A DNA stretch of 64,000 nucleotides from Legionella micdadei (GTDB lineage: Bacteria; Pseudomonadota; Gammaproteobacteria; Legionellales; Legionellaceae), in the NCBI RefSeq assembly GCF_000953635.1, contig NZ_LN614830.1, forward strand, positions 1,355,001-1,419,000, read 5' to 3'. Below the pieces are notes generated by a model that saw only the letters and a list, made by a program, of their open reading frames with translations, searched no databases and had not been told where the DNA came from. Shown one piece after another: positions 38,082-47,325 of this stretch (position 1 is its first letter; the number at the start of each line of letters is the position of its first letter). The position numbers and the translations under genes were made by a program.

Positions 38082-39293
38082 ATGGACACCTATGAATATA
38101 CCTTCGCATTAGAAAAAAAACTAAAAAATGGCGCTGTGACTAAAGTTGGGGTAGCTGGTTCTGGTAACTTAGAGGTGATTGTAAAACCGAATACCCAAAC
38201 AAAACAAACTCGAATTACTGTGCATACTACGGTGAGTGGTTTCAAAGCAACCTGGGATGAGGTGATACAACGCTTTATTGAGGACTATCCCTACCAAGCA
38301 CTCGAGTTGACGCTCAATGATGCTGGTGCGACACCGCCTGTGGTGTCGTTACGCCTACGCCAAGCCATAGAAGCTTATCAAATCGGATACTCCAAGAAGG
38401 CTCATTATACGGAAGCCACTGCACGTAACAGAATCTACTCTCTTGTGGATGAGGGTAGTTTTTCTGAGTTCCTATTAAATCAAGATACAGTCAGTCCTAC
38501 TTTACCTCAGCTAGGAATGCAAGTAGAAACGGATGATGGCGTTGCCATTGGGACGGCACAATTCGAAGGAATAAAGGTCGCCATTGCTTCACAACAGAAA
38601 GACTTTATTGGTGGTTCAGTAGGGGAAGTCCACGGTGCCAAAATTAATGGTTTAATTCAATATGCCATGAAACATCAGTTACCAGCCTTAGTTTTGTTAA
38701 TCGATAGCGGTGGTGTTCGCCTATAAGAAGCCAATGTTGGTGAAATTGAAATATCAGAGATTATTCGTTCCATTCTTGATGCCCGTTCAGCAGGTATTAA
38801 AACAATAGGCGTCATTTGCGGAAATAACGGGGCATTCGGTGGCATGGGTATTGTTAGCGGCTGTCTCGATTATTTGATTGTCAATCAGGGCGCCCGTATT
38901 GGGGTATCTGGTGCAGAGGTAATTGAGGCTGTTAAAGGCACAGAAGTTTTTGATAGTAAAGACCGTGCTTTAGTTTGGCGTGTCTATGGAGGTAGAACGC
39001 GTTTTATGCAAAGAGCGGTACAAGCGTACACGACGAACCGGATTAGCGATATCCGTCAAAGCATCATCAATGCGTTGCAACACTTACAAAATCACCCAGC
39101 CCTCAGTCTCGAATTGATGCTTGCGGATCATAAATCCTTACAACAAAGGATTGACATAGCCAAAGAATGTCATGAAGAAGGAGAATGGATAGCCCATTAT
39201 GCTCCGGAATTACATAAGCAGGATGTCTTTAATTGTCCGGATGCGGAATTTCTCTCTTTGGTTAAAAAAGGAACCAATAATGCCAAGCGATAA
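38082..39293 (+). pseudogene. mdcC-mdcD: Fused MdcC (ACP)-MdcD (beta) gene with an in-frame TAA at 38724
   Basis: Residues 1-100 or so are MdcC, the acyl carrier subunit with the carrier Ser27 in GVAGSGNLEV. From about 115 comes MdcD (YSKKAHYTEATARNRIYSLV), the decarboxylase beta subunit. The frame breaks at TAA 38724-38726, where the family has a conserved Gln (GGVRL-stop-EAN); the same frame continues EANVGEIEISEII to 39293 with intact MdcD sequence. CAA to TAA would be a one-base change. A restart at ATG 38844 would lack the catalytic half. Start ATG 38082 (AGGA site) is preferred to 38067. MdcC and MdcD are normally separate genes. Confidence 0.85.
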
Positions 39294-39996
39294 AATGACA
39301 TTAAAAGAGTTGATGACGGGTGTTTTTACTAAAACCCAAACTGAAATCAAACAAAATGTGGTTTTTGGCACCGGCATAGTTAACGATACTCGTTTTAATC
39401 TGATTGGTACGGCTGAAGACACAAGTTTTGGCGTTGATGAAGCCATGGAAATGGCCAAGCATGTCTTAGGGTTGCTGAAAGAGAACAATCGCGATCCTAT
39501 TGTGTTGCTGACGAATGTAATTGGTCAGAAACTTTCCGTACGCGACGAATGGCTAGGCATGTATGCCTATTTCGCCCACCTGCTCAAATGTTTACATCTA
39601 GCAAGAAAAAACGGTAATCAAACGATCTCATTAGTTTATAACCAAGCGATAGGAGGTAGTTTCATAGCTTTTGGGATGATGGCTGATAGTATTTTTGCAT
39701 TAAAAAACACACAATTAGCGGTGATGTGGTTAGAAGGCATGGCCAAAGTGACTAAAATTGACATCGAGATTTTACGCAGTGTCAGTCAAACCTCCCCTGT
39801 TTTTGCTCCGGGGGTTGAGAATTTTAAAAAGCTAGGTGGAATCCATGAAGTTCTAGAGCTTAATCAAGTTGCAGAACAGCTTTTAAAAGCGGCGAAAGCC
39901 ACAGGTATTGATCAAGACAATCGTGCGGAGCTAGGTAAACAATACGGTGGGCGTACCAAAGCCTATGATCTAATCCAAGCTATTAAAAGCCTATGA
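39280..39996 (+). CDS. mdcE: Malonate decarboxylase gamma subunit MdcE
   Basis: Gamma subunit, 238 residues; together with MdcD it decarboxylates malonyl-ACP. Motifs are GIVNDTRFNLIGTAEDTSFG, VLLTNVIGQKLSVRDEWLG, YNQAIGGSFIAFGMMADSIF and the C-terminal GGRTKAYDLIQAIKSL. ATG 39280 is used because AAGGA is 7 bases upstream; the longer frame from 39199 overlaps mdcD further. The start overlaps the mdcD end by 14 bases, and its stop overlaps mdcG by four (ATGA). Confidence 0.92.
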   Translation: MPSDKMTLKELMTGVFTKTQTEIKQNVVFGTGIVNDTRFNLIGTAEDTSFGVDEAMEMAKHVLGLLKENNRDPIVLLTNVIGQKLSVRDEWLGMYAYFAHLLKCLHLARKNGNQTISLVYNQAIGGSFIAFGMMADSIFALKNTQLAVMWLEGMAKVTKIDIEILRSVSQTSPVFAPGVENFKKLGGIHEVLELNQVAEQLLKAAKATGIDQDNRAELGKQYGGRTKAYDLIQAIKSL

Positions 39997-40616
39997 ATCA
40001 TCAAAGACACACTTTATGCTTTTTAAAAGAAGGAGCCAAGCCGCTATCGATACTACAAAAGCAAGAGGATGAGTTACTGGAATATTGGATGAAGCACCAG
40101 TTTCCACTGATCTTTACCTATCAACCCAAAGAGCTCCATCCAGAACATGTCCAGTTAGCTATCCCTTTTTTCGATTCATCTTCGCAAAAAAAGATACGTT
40201 TGTGCACAAATTTTTATAAAAATGCGATCAAAGAAACAAAATCTCTTCCAACTTTTCAGGATGTTTTTCAGCATGCCACGCTAAAACAAAACACAGAAAT
40301 CCGGGTATATGGCTCTTACTGTTGGCAATATTTAACAAAACTTAATTATGTCCAACCTTCTTCTGATCTTGATTTGTTAATTTTCTACGAAAATCAATCT
40401 CTAATTGAACTAGTTCTGTACTATCAGGAAATTAAGCATATTTTATCCATTCTACGATTGGATGGTGAGGTACGTTTCCCTAACCTCGGCGATTGTTCTT
40501 GGTTTGAACTTATTCAACCGAGTAGTAGTGCTAGCATTCTCTTAAAATCCGCACAACAAATCGAACTTATCTCCAGAGAATACTTATATGAACAAGTTCC
40601 AACACTCTTGGCATGA
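39993..40616 (+). CDS. mdcG: Phosphoribosyl-dephospho-CoA transferase MdcG
   Basis: MdcG-type nucleotidyltransferase, 207 residues, which attaches the 2'-(5''-triphosphoribosyl)-3'-dephospho-CoA prosthetic group to MdcC. The N-terminal half contains FQHATLKQNTEIRVYGSYCW and YVQPSSDLDLLIFYENQS, a nucleotidyltransferase GSxxW / DxD pattern. A weak hydrophobic core is otherwise typical. ATGA overlap with mdcE and 29-base overlap with mdcB tie it to the operon. Confidence 0.85.
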   Translation: MNHQRHTLCFLKEGAKPLSILQKQEDELLEYWMKHQFPLIFTYQPKELHPEHVQLAIPFFDSSSQKKIRLCTNFYKNAIKETKSLPTFQDVFQHATLKQNTEIRVYGSYCWQYLTKLNYVQPSSDLDLLIFYENQSLIELVLYYQEIKHILSILRLDGEVRFPNLGDCSWFELIQPSSSASILLKSAQQIELISREYLYEQVPTLLA

Positions 40617-41430
40617 TCCCCATAAAATAGCCCGGTTTTATGCTAGACTTTGCGTGCGCGCGCTATATGATGAAGTCGCTTTATACCCTAAACCCGGCTT
40701 AGTCAGTTTTGTCGATAATGGTGCTCATCAGGATATGGATGGAGCTTTGTTTTTTCGCAGCCTTTTTAGCCTTCGGCATTATTTTTTCCGAGTGGGGCTG
40801 TGCGCGTCTTTGGGGTATTCATCCCAAGATTTAGTTCGTTGGGGATTGCAAGCAGAGCAAACTATGTACCGCATTACAAAGGGCATTAATACCCATAGGG
40901 GGGCCATTTTTGCTTTGGGCATTTTGTGCACATCTTCATGTAAATTAAGTACCCAAAGAAAAGCCTTTTCCTTGGACGATCTCCATCAAGCCGTCATTAC
41001 TGATTGGGCCACTTACCTTTCTACGAGCCATTGTAATCAAAACACCCATGGTGCGGTTGTAAAAGAAAAATATGGTGTTCATGATGCTAAGCAAATCGCT
41101 ATAGAAGGGTACCGTTTGGTCTTTGAAACCTACCAAGATTTAAAAGCCGTGCATCATGATAAATTATTTTTGGGGTTGCTTGCCTATCAACGATTTTTAA
41201 TGCAACTCGATGATATAAATGTATTGTACCGGGCAGGTTTAAGCGGCCTCGAATTTGCCCGTCAGCAAATCCAAAAAACTATTTGTTTGCATCAAAGAGA
41301 GCAATCTTTTGAGGCTGCAATTCAACTTCATCGTGTTTTTTCGCAGCAAAATATAAGTCCTGGTGGTGTCGCGGACCTGCTCAGTGTATTGTATTTTTTA
41401 CATTCGATTTTTGCCGAATTACCATCGTGA
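40588..41430 (+). CDS. mdcB: Triphosphoribosyl-dephospho-CoA synthase MdcB
   Basis: CitG/MdcB family enzyme of 280 residues that makes the prosthetic-group precursor from ATP and dephospho-CoA. Family segments are LYDEVALYPKPGLVSFVDNG, AHQDMDGALFFRSLFSLRHY, INTHRGAIFALGILC and HGAVVKEKYG. It overlaps mdcG by 29 bases at its start, and its stop lies within the mdcH start. The genes mdcG and mdcB together provide the MdcC maturation pathway. Confidence 0.92.
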   Translation: MNKFQHSWHDPHKIARFYARLCVRALYDEVALYPKPGLVSFVDNGAHQDMDGALFFRSLFSLRHYFFRVGLCASLGYSSQDLVRWGLQAEQTMYRITKGINTHRGAIFALGILCTSSCKLSTQRKAFSLDDLHQAVITDWATYLSTSHCNQNTHGAVVKEKYGVHDAKQIAIEGYRLVFETYQDLKAVHHDKLFLGLLAYQRFLMQLDDINVLYRAGLSGLEFARQQIQKTICLHQREQSFEAAIQLHRVFSQQNISPGGVADLLSVLYFLHSIFAELPS

Positions 41431-42368
41431 ATATTTTATGTATTTTTGCGGGCCAAGGTTATCAAGAAGACAATTTATTTACTTTTTTTAATGAAGATCA
41501 GGCTTCCCAAACAATTTTGCAACACCATCTTACCGCAATGAATCTATTGGATAACAAATCACAATCCATCAAAGACCCATTCTATACCCAACTGATAATC
41601 GGTGGTTATCAAATGACTTTATTTAATCGGATAAAATCTTTTTTTAAGGGACATCAGCTTAATTTTGCAGGCTATAGTTTAGGCGAGGTGGCCGCCTTCC
41701 TTGCTAGCATTGAAGCCTCCCCTGAAGAAATCAATCGCGTTCTTGCTTATCGAACTCAACTTATGACCTCACTGATAAAAAAGCATTGTGAATCTGATTA
41801 TGATTTATTGTATATCAATGGAGCATTTAATCTTGAGGAAGTCAGTGCACTATGTGCCGATCAGCACTGCTACCTTGCTATTATCAATTCGGAGAAACAA
41901 TTAGTGGTCGGTGGGAAGGTGACCGATTTAAAGAGGCTTATAAACCGTTTGTCCGATGCGCATCTTAAAAAAGCACAATTTCTCGAAATTCACTTACCCT
42001 CGCATACACCCCTTTACAAAAATCAGCAGGGTTTATTTCATCATTTTCTCAATACCCTTGCTGCAGAAAATCTTCTTTATCCAATCATCAATCCAATTAA
42101 GTTAGGTAAAGTTTATGAGCTCGAGGAAGAAAAAGAATTGTTGGACAAAGAGATTTACTCTCCATTGCAGTGGCAAAAAATCTGTGAACTCATCAATGAA
42201 TACCAGTATGATCTTATTATTGATTTAGGCCCAGGAGAAGCGATGACACATTTTTTAGATAATAAAAGAAGCCGCGTGATAACCGCATCGCGGTTTAAAA
42301 ATATCGCTGGGTTTTGTAAAGTTGTGTCATCTGCCTGCAATCAAGACGGAATGGCTAGGGGTGGTTAA
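41427..42368 (+). CDS. mdcH: Malonyl-CoA/ACP transacylase MdcH
   Basis: FabD-like acyltransferase of 313 residues that loads malonyl onto the MdcC carrier to start the cycle. It has LCIFAGQGYQ, the nucleophile elbow GYSLGEVAAF (Ser in GYSLGE), and PSHTPLYKNQQGLFHHF with the likely catalytic His. GTG start overlaps the mdcB stop. It ends the mdc operon; no transporter is present inside the operon. It is the only stand-alone malonyl acyltransferase in the window, hence also worth weighing as AT for the PKS. Confidence 0.9.
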   Translation: MNILCIFAGQGYQEDNLFTFFNEDQASQTILQHHLTAMNLLDNKSQSIKDPFYTQLIIGGYQMTLFNRIKSFFKGHQLNFAGYSLGEVAAFLASIEASPEEINRVLAYRTQLMTSLIKKHCESDYDLLYINGAFNLEEVSALCADQHCYLAIINSEKQLVVGGKVTDLKRLINRLSDAHLKKAQFLEIHLPSHTPLYKNQQGLFHHFLNTLAAENLLYPIINPIKLGKVYELEEEKELLDKEIYSPLQWQKICELINEYQYDLIIDLGPGEAMTHFLDNKRSRVITASRFKNIAGFCKVVSSACNQDGMARGG

Positions 42369-42444
42369 TACTCGATAATTGGGTTGAATTCAATGAGATT
42401 CCAACGGCTATTTTTTATCCATTCAAAAAATCAATAAACGTCGA

Positions 42445-42460
42445 CGCCTGCACCCAGGCG
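42445..42460 (-). terminator. Weak hairpin between mdcH and the SDR gene
   Basis: CGCCTG and CAGGCG pair around CACC. On the minus strand it is followed by a T-rich region (TTTATTGATTTTTTG), 39 bases after the SDR stop. A short stem, so only tentative. Confidence 0.35.
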
Positions 42461-42498
42461 CACCAAGGTTCGGACGCGAGTTTTTACCCCCCTTAGAA

Positions 42499-43248
42499 TC
42501 AGGCCAGAAGACCTCCGTCGACATTTAATGTTGCACCTGTGATGTAAGACGCCTCAGGGCTTGCGAGAAAAGCTACTGCTGCGGCCACTTCTTCAGGTTT
42601 ACCATACCGACCAAGTGGGATTGACGGATTCAGAATTTCGGCCATTTCAGAGTCTGCTGGATTCATATCGGTATCAATAGGCCCTGGTTGGACGACGTTA
42701 ACAGTAATTCCCTTAGGGCCAAAATCCCTCGCCCATCCTCGTGTATAAGCAGCGATTGCAGCTTTGGTGGCTGAGTAATCCGCTACTCCGGGAAGAGGGG
42801 AATGATCACCTGCTATAGAGCCAATTGAAATAATTCTTCCACCTTCACGCATATGTTTTGCTGCGGCGAAAACTGCAGAGGCTGTACCTTTGACGTTAAT
42901 TGCAAATTGTTTTTCAAAATCAGTGGGATTATAGGAGGGATCGGTGACAGAGCCCATAATAAATACACCAGCATTATTGACGAGAATATCGAGTTGATGG
43001 AAGTTATTTATGACTTTTTCAACAGCGGAATGCATGGCTTTAGGCTCCGCATTGTCGGCGTAAATGGCTAAGGCTTTTCCGCCAGCAGCTTTAATCTCTT
43101 CAACAACAGCATCCGCTTTTTCCTTACTGCTTACATAAGTTAAGGCTACTGTTGCTCCTTCTTTGGCCAGTCGTTTTGCAATTGCTGCACCAATTCCACG
43201 CGAACCACCTGTCACTAAGGCAACTTTTCCAGTTAATGCGTTGCTCAT
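42499..43248 (-). CDS. Short-chain dehydrogenase/reductase
   Basis: Classical SDR of 249 residues. NAD(P)-binding TGGSRGIG (14-21), NNAG in the middle (LDILVNNAGVFIMG), catalytic Ser in IISIGSIAGDH and Tyr-x3-Lys in ADYSATKAAIAAYTRG, and C-terminal YITGATLNVDGG. FabG-like 3-oxoacyl-ACP reductases and sugar dehydrogenases share this pattern, so the substrate is open. A GAGGGAG ribosome site precedes the ATG. It is convergent with mdcH. Confidence 0.92.
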   Translation of the reverse strand: MSNALTGKVALVTGGSRGIGAAIAKRLAKEGATVALTYVSSKEKADAVVEEIKAAGGKALAIYADNAEPKAMHSAVEKVINNFHQLDILVNNAGVFIMGSVTDPSYNPTDFEKQFAINVKGTASAVFAAAKHMREGGRIISIGSIAGDHSPLPGVADYSATKAAIAAYTRGWARDFGPKGITVNVVQPGPIDTDMNPADSEMAEILNPSIPLGRYGKPEEVAAAVAFLASPEASYITGATLNVDGGLLA

Positions 43249-43459
43249 GTTTTTTCTCCCTCAATAATTAAACGCTTATTGCTAGTGCTGGTAAATTTAG
43301 AAATAAGTATAGTATGAATAAATGAGGAGAGCGTTTCCTTGTTGAGCGAAACAAAAAAATCAAGTCGCCTAAAATCTAGCATTTTGAAGTATCTTGAGTA
43401 TAAAATGAGTTTTGTTTTCCTGCATGATTTTATTTAGGCAATTAAGGGAAGGTGTAGGC

Positions 43460-44101
43460 ATGATACGAAGAATATGCTTAATCACGATAGGATGTTTCTT
43501 ATCCTTTAATGTATTTGCTAATTCTTATTTACTACCAACGCCTGAAAGCCTTGATAATCGATGGTCTGTCATCGCCAGCTCGGGCTACAGCGATTTTCAG
43601 CACATGTATCGTTCAGATGGGCAAACCGCAATTGGGCGTTTGGCATTAGCAGCTGAGTTACTCACCGCTACCCAAGCTAATTTTGGACTTGAACTAGGTG
43701 TACAAACTGGCAACCGGATGCGGTTTGCAATTCCTCAAGGTCCCTTGGCTACTTTGGGGTATGCTGTGCAAACAACCATGAGGCCTATGTTTGATTTATT
43801 AGTAACAGCAAACGCAAGTCCCTTGACTGAAAGCTTGCTTTTTACTCAGCTGAAGGGGGGTATCGCGTATCGCTACTGGCAAATCGATAGCTTTAGAATA
43901 AATAATAAATCGGAAATTGCAGGAGAAGTCCAGGCGGGTTTTGGCTATCCATTAACAGAGATCACTAATTTAAATCTTTTGTATCAGGGGGTCTTTGGCA
44001 GTAATCCTAAGTTTCGTGTGAACCCATTTGCTGAAACTGGTTCAGTGTCTAATTTACCAATTCAACATGGCGTTCTATTAGGGCTTTCTATTATTGCTTA
44101 G
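43460..44101 (+). CDS. Small outer-membrane protein
   Basis: Protein of 213 residues from ATG 43460. The signal peptide (MIRRICLITIGCFLSFNVFA) is clear; upstream in-frame ATGs at 43412 would put the hydrophobic stretch inside. The mature part has amphipathic strands, Gly-rich turns and a hydrophobic end (PIQHGVLLGLSII), consistent with a small barrel. A GGGAAGG site precedes the ATG. No domain is recognised. It is alone between the SDR gene and the lipase gene. Confidence 0.62.
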   Translation: MIRRICLITIGCFLSFNVFANSYLLPTPESLDNRWSVIASSGYSDFQHMYRSDGQTAIGRLALAAELLTATQANFGLELGVQTGNRMRFAIPQGPLATLGYAVQTTMRPMFDLLVTANASPLTESLLFTQLKGGIAYRYWQIDSFRINNKSEIAGEVQAGFGYPLTEITNLNLLYQGVFGSNPKFRVNPFAETGSVSNLPIQHGVLLGLSIIA

Positions 44102-44252
44102 TCTCATTTAGACGAGTCTTCTTTTTTTTATCCATCGATTCATGTAAAATTCTTGCTCAAAATGAGTTTTTTATATGGAAATTCAAGAAATCTGTATTGG
44201 CTGAGTGTTGCAATCTAACAAAAAAATGGCCAATTCTTTTAATACATTACCC

Positions 44253-44272
44253 AAAAGCAACGTGTTGCTTTT
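44253..44272. terminator. Perfect palindrome AAAAGCAAC / GTTGCTTTT
   Basis: Two 9-base arms flank GT and end 29 bases before the lipase gene start at 44302. On the plus strand it is followed by GCTTC, and its own right arm ends in TTTT. It may terminate the 43460 transcript or, being close to the start, act on the lipase gene. Confidence 0.45.
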
Positions 44273-44301
44273 GCTTCAAAAACGAGAAAAGGTATTAATC
44301 A

Positions 44302-46020
44302 ATGAAGAAGGGTGAAATTTATGCCGGTGGATTGGAGTTAAATTTTTTTGAATCTGCTCAACTTGAAAGCAATAATAACGATCCGGCGAGTATTGCACGC
44401 GACGCTTTACGCATCCTGATGATGGGATGGAAAGAAAATTGGCGGGATCTTGGGTCAAAACGGGTATTAGAAGCGATTTTTATTGAGCGTGATCATGAGT
44501 TAGTCCGGGAGATGCGTCTTGCTTTTCAACAAGGTTTTAATTATATTTTTGAGCAATTACAGAATAAAGAGCTTTCTGAAAAACAATTAAATCAAGCGCA
44601 ATTGTTTATCTCCAACTGTATGACGCTTTTGCCTTTCGCTGATCTTAATCCTTACGAATCATTCACTATACCTCAGTTAATCAACGGCCAATGGCAGATG
44701 GTTGAATATAAAGTGACTCCCATAGAGTTAACGCCGACTAAGGGGTTTAGCAAATTACTCATTGAAGACTATGATCGCGTTTTTGCATACGGACTTGAAC
44801 CTATTGCCAACCAACAAGCCACACCGCATCTCATTTTTATGGGCACAACCTATCCGGCTGGTCAAGGTTTTACAACTCAGGTGAATACTGATTTAGAGGC
44901 ATGGTCTACACCAGGCCAATCTTTATATGCACATGGCCGGGAGAGAGTTTTAGAGTGGATAGATAGGCAAGAGAAAAAACCGCATGTTTGCGGTACCAGT
45001 TTAGGTGGGAGCTTATCGTTACTCCTTGCAATCGACCAAGGTGATAAATTATCACGCGTCGATGCATTGAATCCCCCAGGGATGCATGAGCCTTGGTGTT
45101 GGGATACCCGTTTCAATCATTGGGATGATTTTGATGGTGAGCATAAGCCGCCTGTTTATGTGCAAAAACAAGAGGATGATGTTGTTTCGCCCTATGGGGA
45201 CTGGGAAAATGATTGGCATGTTCTTCATGTTATACCGCCTGAATCAAAAAAAGGCCCGAATGGGTTTGCGGCCCATGCGCTCAATTATGCTGGTTTTGCG
45301 GAAACTAAATTTGTTGGTGTTGATACAGTTGAGGACAATAAAGAACGAAGGTGGCGGAACTTTTTTATTTTTACCCTGCTTCGGGGTTTTGCTTACTATT
45401 TAGGTCATCAACCTTACCGTCTCTTTGTTTTACCCACCATTCGTTTCGTGTTAAATAACAAACTGGCCTCAACGCTTATCTTAGCGTTTATATTAGCTAG
45501 CATTTTTTTGCTGCCTTTGCTGCCCACGGCTGCTGCCGCTACATTGATTACCGTAGGTCTTATTCCTATAACCATGTTTTTCGTTTATAAAGTATACAAT
45601 GCTATCCAAACCATATTGGGCTGGAATGAAGTAAAATTCGCTGAATGCCATGATCCTAGCCTTCCAAGAAATACTGAAATGGATATTTATACTAATGAAA
45701 TGACTCAAAGCTTTACCTATGAAGAAATACGCACGTATTACGAGGCTAAGCGTTGTACCTTGAAGGGTAAGGCTTTTTTGCCCGACAATAAGCCAGAGAA
45801 GCGTGAAATACTGGAAAAGAGCTTAGACCATGCTTATAGAGATCAAACGGTCCAACGCACCGCCACAAAAGCTAAAATTCACGACATGAAACAAACAGTA
45901 CAATTACTGAAACAGTTCCATTTGCTTAATTCCGACAAATCCCAATTGAAGGAGGCTTTACATAAACAGCAAGAGGCTTATGCAATGGGCAAGCAAGGTA
46001 TTTCTCTGTCACTCGTTTAA
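44302..46020 (+). CDS. Membrane-anchored lipase/hydrolase, effector candidate
   Basis: Protein of 572 residues. A nucleophile elbow VCGTSLGGSLSLLLAID places Ser at 233, and HVIPPESKKGPNGFAAHALN may give the catalytic His. Two neighbouring hydrophobic stretches (about 388-435, STLILAFILASIFLLPLLP and AAATLITVGLIPITMFFVYK) anchor it in a membrane. The last 120 residues are charged and helical (coiled-coil-like). There is no signal peptide, so with TM segments in the C-terminal half and a hydrolase in front it resembles Legionella effectors that insert into host membranes. Exact substrate is unknown; lipid or acyl-ester hydrolysis is likely. Confidence 0.68.
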   Translation: MKKGEIYAGGLELNFFESAQLESNNNDPASIARDALRILMMGWKENWRDLGSKRVLEAIFIERDHELVREMRLAFQQGFNYIFEQLQNKELSEKQLNQAQLFISNCMTLLPFADLNPYESFTIPQLINGQWQMVEYKVTPIELTPTKGFSKLLIEDYDRVFAYGLEPIANQQATPHLIFMGTTYPAGQGFTTQVNTDLEAWSTPGQSLYAHGRERVLEWIDRQEKKPHVCGTSLGGSLSLLLAIDQGDKLSRVDALNPPGMHEPWCWDTRFNHWDDFDGEHKPPVYVQKQEDDVVSPYGDWENDWHVLHVIPPESKKGPNGFAAHALNYAGFAETKFVGVDTVEDNKERRWRNFFIFTLLRGFAYYLGHQPYRLFVLPTIRFVLNNKLASTLILAFILASIFLLPLLPTAAAATLITVGLIPITMFFVYKVYNAIQTILGWNEVKFAECHDPSLPRNTEMDIYTNEMTQSFTYEEIRTYYEAKRCTLKGKAFLPDNKPEKREILEKSLDHAYRDQTVQRTATKAKIHDMKQTVQLLKQFHLLNSDKSQLKEALHKQQEAYAMGKQGISLSLV

Positions 46021-46041
46021 GTTTTATGAAGGAGGATTATT

Positions 46042-46794
46042 GTGAAGGATTACATCAAACATTTTAACCAGCAATCCGAAAATTACCTGCTTTTTCGTCC
46101 CAATTATCCAGCGGTTTTGTATGATTATCTTGTCCATTTAGTGAAAGATCATCAAAGTGCTTGGGATTGTGGAACAGGTAACGGACAAGCTGCTGTTGCA
46201 TTGGCAGCTTATTTCGATCAGGTGATTGCCACCGATATCAATCGGGCGCAACTTGAGTTGGCGCCAAAAAATGAAAAAATCCATTACCTTTGTTGTCTTG
46301 CTGAAAGCACACCTATTTTGGATAACTCAATTGATTTAATTACGGTTGCGCAAGCCTTACATTGGTTTAATTTTGATTTGTTTTATGATGAAGTGAGAAG
46401 GGTAGGCAAACCAGCGGGTGTTATTGCTGCATGGTGTTATTCTTTAGGGAAATTCAATTCCTCATTAGACGAGATCATTGCAAAGCTTTATCGTGATATT
46501 TTAGGTGATAACTATTGGCCTGCTGAGCGTCATTATATTGATGAAGAATACCGTACTATCCCTTTTCCTTTTAAGAAAAGGGAACTTGCTTCGTTTACTA
46601 TCGAAAAAGAGATGGGGTTCAGCCAATTGCTTGGGTATTTGAATACTTGGTCTGCAATAAAAGAGTACCAATTTAGAAATCAAGTAAACCCAATTAATTT
46701 GATCTTTAAAGAGCTTGAGGCAGCTTGGGGAAAGCTGGACAAACGTCATAGGATGCATTGGCCGTTGCATCTATTGGTTGGATCGATTCATTGA
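46042..46794 (+). CDS. Class I SAM-dependent methyltransferase
   Basis: Protein of 250 residues. Motif I is WDCGTGNGQAAVALA (about residue 40), motif II VIATDINRAQLELA, and post-motif LDNSIDLITVAQALHWFNFD. It is of the UbiE/SAM type II group, with no membrane segment. GTG start with AGGAGG upstream. The substrate cannot be stated. It starts 21 bases after the lipase stop and may be cotranscribed, although a link is not shown. Confidence 0.85.
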   Translation: MKDYIKHFNQQSENYLLFRPNYPAVLYDYLVHLVKDHQSAWDCGTGNGQAAVALAAYFDQVIATDINRAQLELAPKNEKIHYLCCLAESTPILDNSIDLITVAQALHWFNFDLFYDEVRRVGKPAGVIAAWCYSLGKFNSSLDEIIAKLYRDILGDNYWPAERHYIDEEYRTIPFPFKKRELASFTIEKEMGFSQLLGYLNTWSAIKEYQFRNQVNPINLIFKELEAAWGKLDKRHRMHWPLHLLVGSIH

Positions 46795-46802
46795 TAGACG
46801 TT

Positions 46803-47180
46803 TTATTCTATTTCTTCTGCTTGATCAATAATCACATTAAATGTTGCTGAAGCCATACCACACGCGTTCTTTGCTTTAACAGTCACATTAAATTGATCTT
46901 CAAGTTTGGCGTTAATATGAATTTCGCCTGATTGCGGATTAATCGAAACAATGTTTTTGGGGTTAAATGGATGTGCTGACACAGAATACGTTAAATTGGT
47001 TCCGGTAAATGCCTCTTCAGTAGGGATAACCGCAGTATTGGGGGCATTAATAGCCCAATCGATCAAGGGCTTAACAATTTTCGGCTTGAGGCAGGGCAGT
47101 ATTGTGGTGGCATTATCTGCATAGAGTGTTGAGCAGAAATAAAGTGTCAATAGGCTGGCAAGCAGTTTATAGGCAGTCAT
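46803..47180 (-). CDS. Secreted Ig-like domain protein
   Basis: Protein of 125 residues with a signal peptide (about 1-21, ending YA). The rest is one beta-sandwich of the putative-Ig/cadherin-like type (He_PIG): TNLTYSVSAHPFNPKN, VSINPQSGEIHINAKLED and FNVTVKAKNACGMASATFNV. Two Cys residues may bond. Function is unknown; it is probably periplasmic or surface-located. AAGGAA precedes the ATG. It is convergent with the methyltransferase gene, nine bases apart. Confidence 0.68.
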   Translation of the reverse strand: MTAYKLLASLLTLYFCSTLYADNATTILPCLKPKIVKPLIDWAINAPNTAVIPTEEAFTGTNLTYSVSAHPFNPKNIVSINPQSGEIHINAKLEDQFNVTVKAKNACGMASATFNVIIDQAEEIE

Positions 47181-47325
47181 TTTCCTTATCTCCTGCTACT
47201 GCATTCACCTAAAATATAGGAGACCTCGTCACATTTTTCCATTGACACAGTGCTTGCTCTGCGCCATTCGAAGCTAGAGTACCTGTCATCTATAATTAAT
47301 ATGACGAGGTATTGATGATATTGTT

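Noticed and set aside
38724-38726. Stop codon recoding (readthrough or selenocysteine) as explanation for the two in-frame TAA
   Set aside because: TAA is not used for selenocysteine and no stimulatory hairpin was seen. Nonsense mutation or sequencing error is simpler, and all other genes stop normally.
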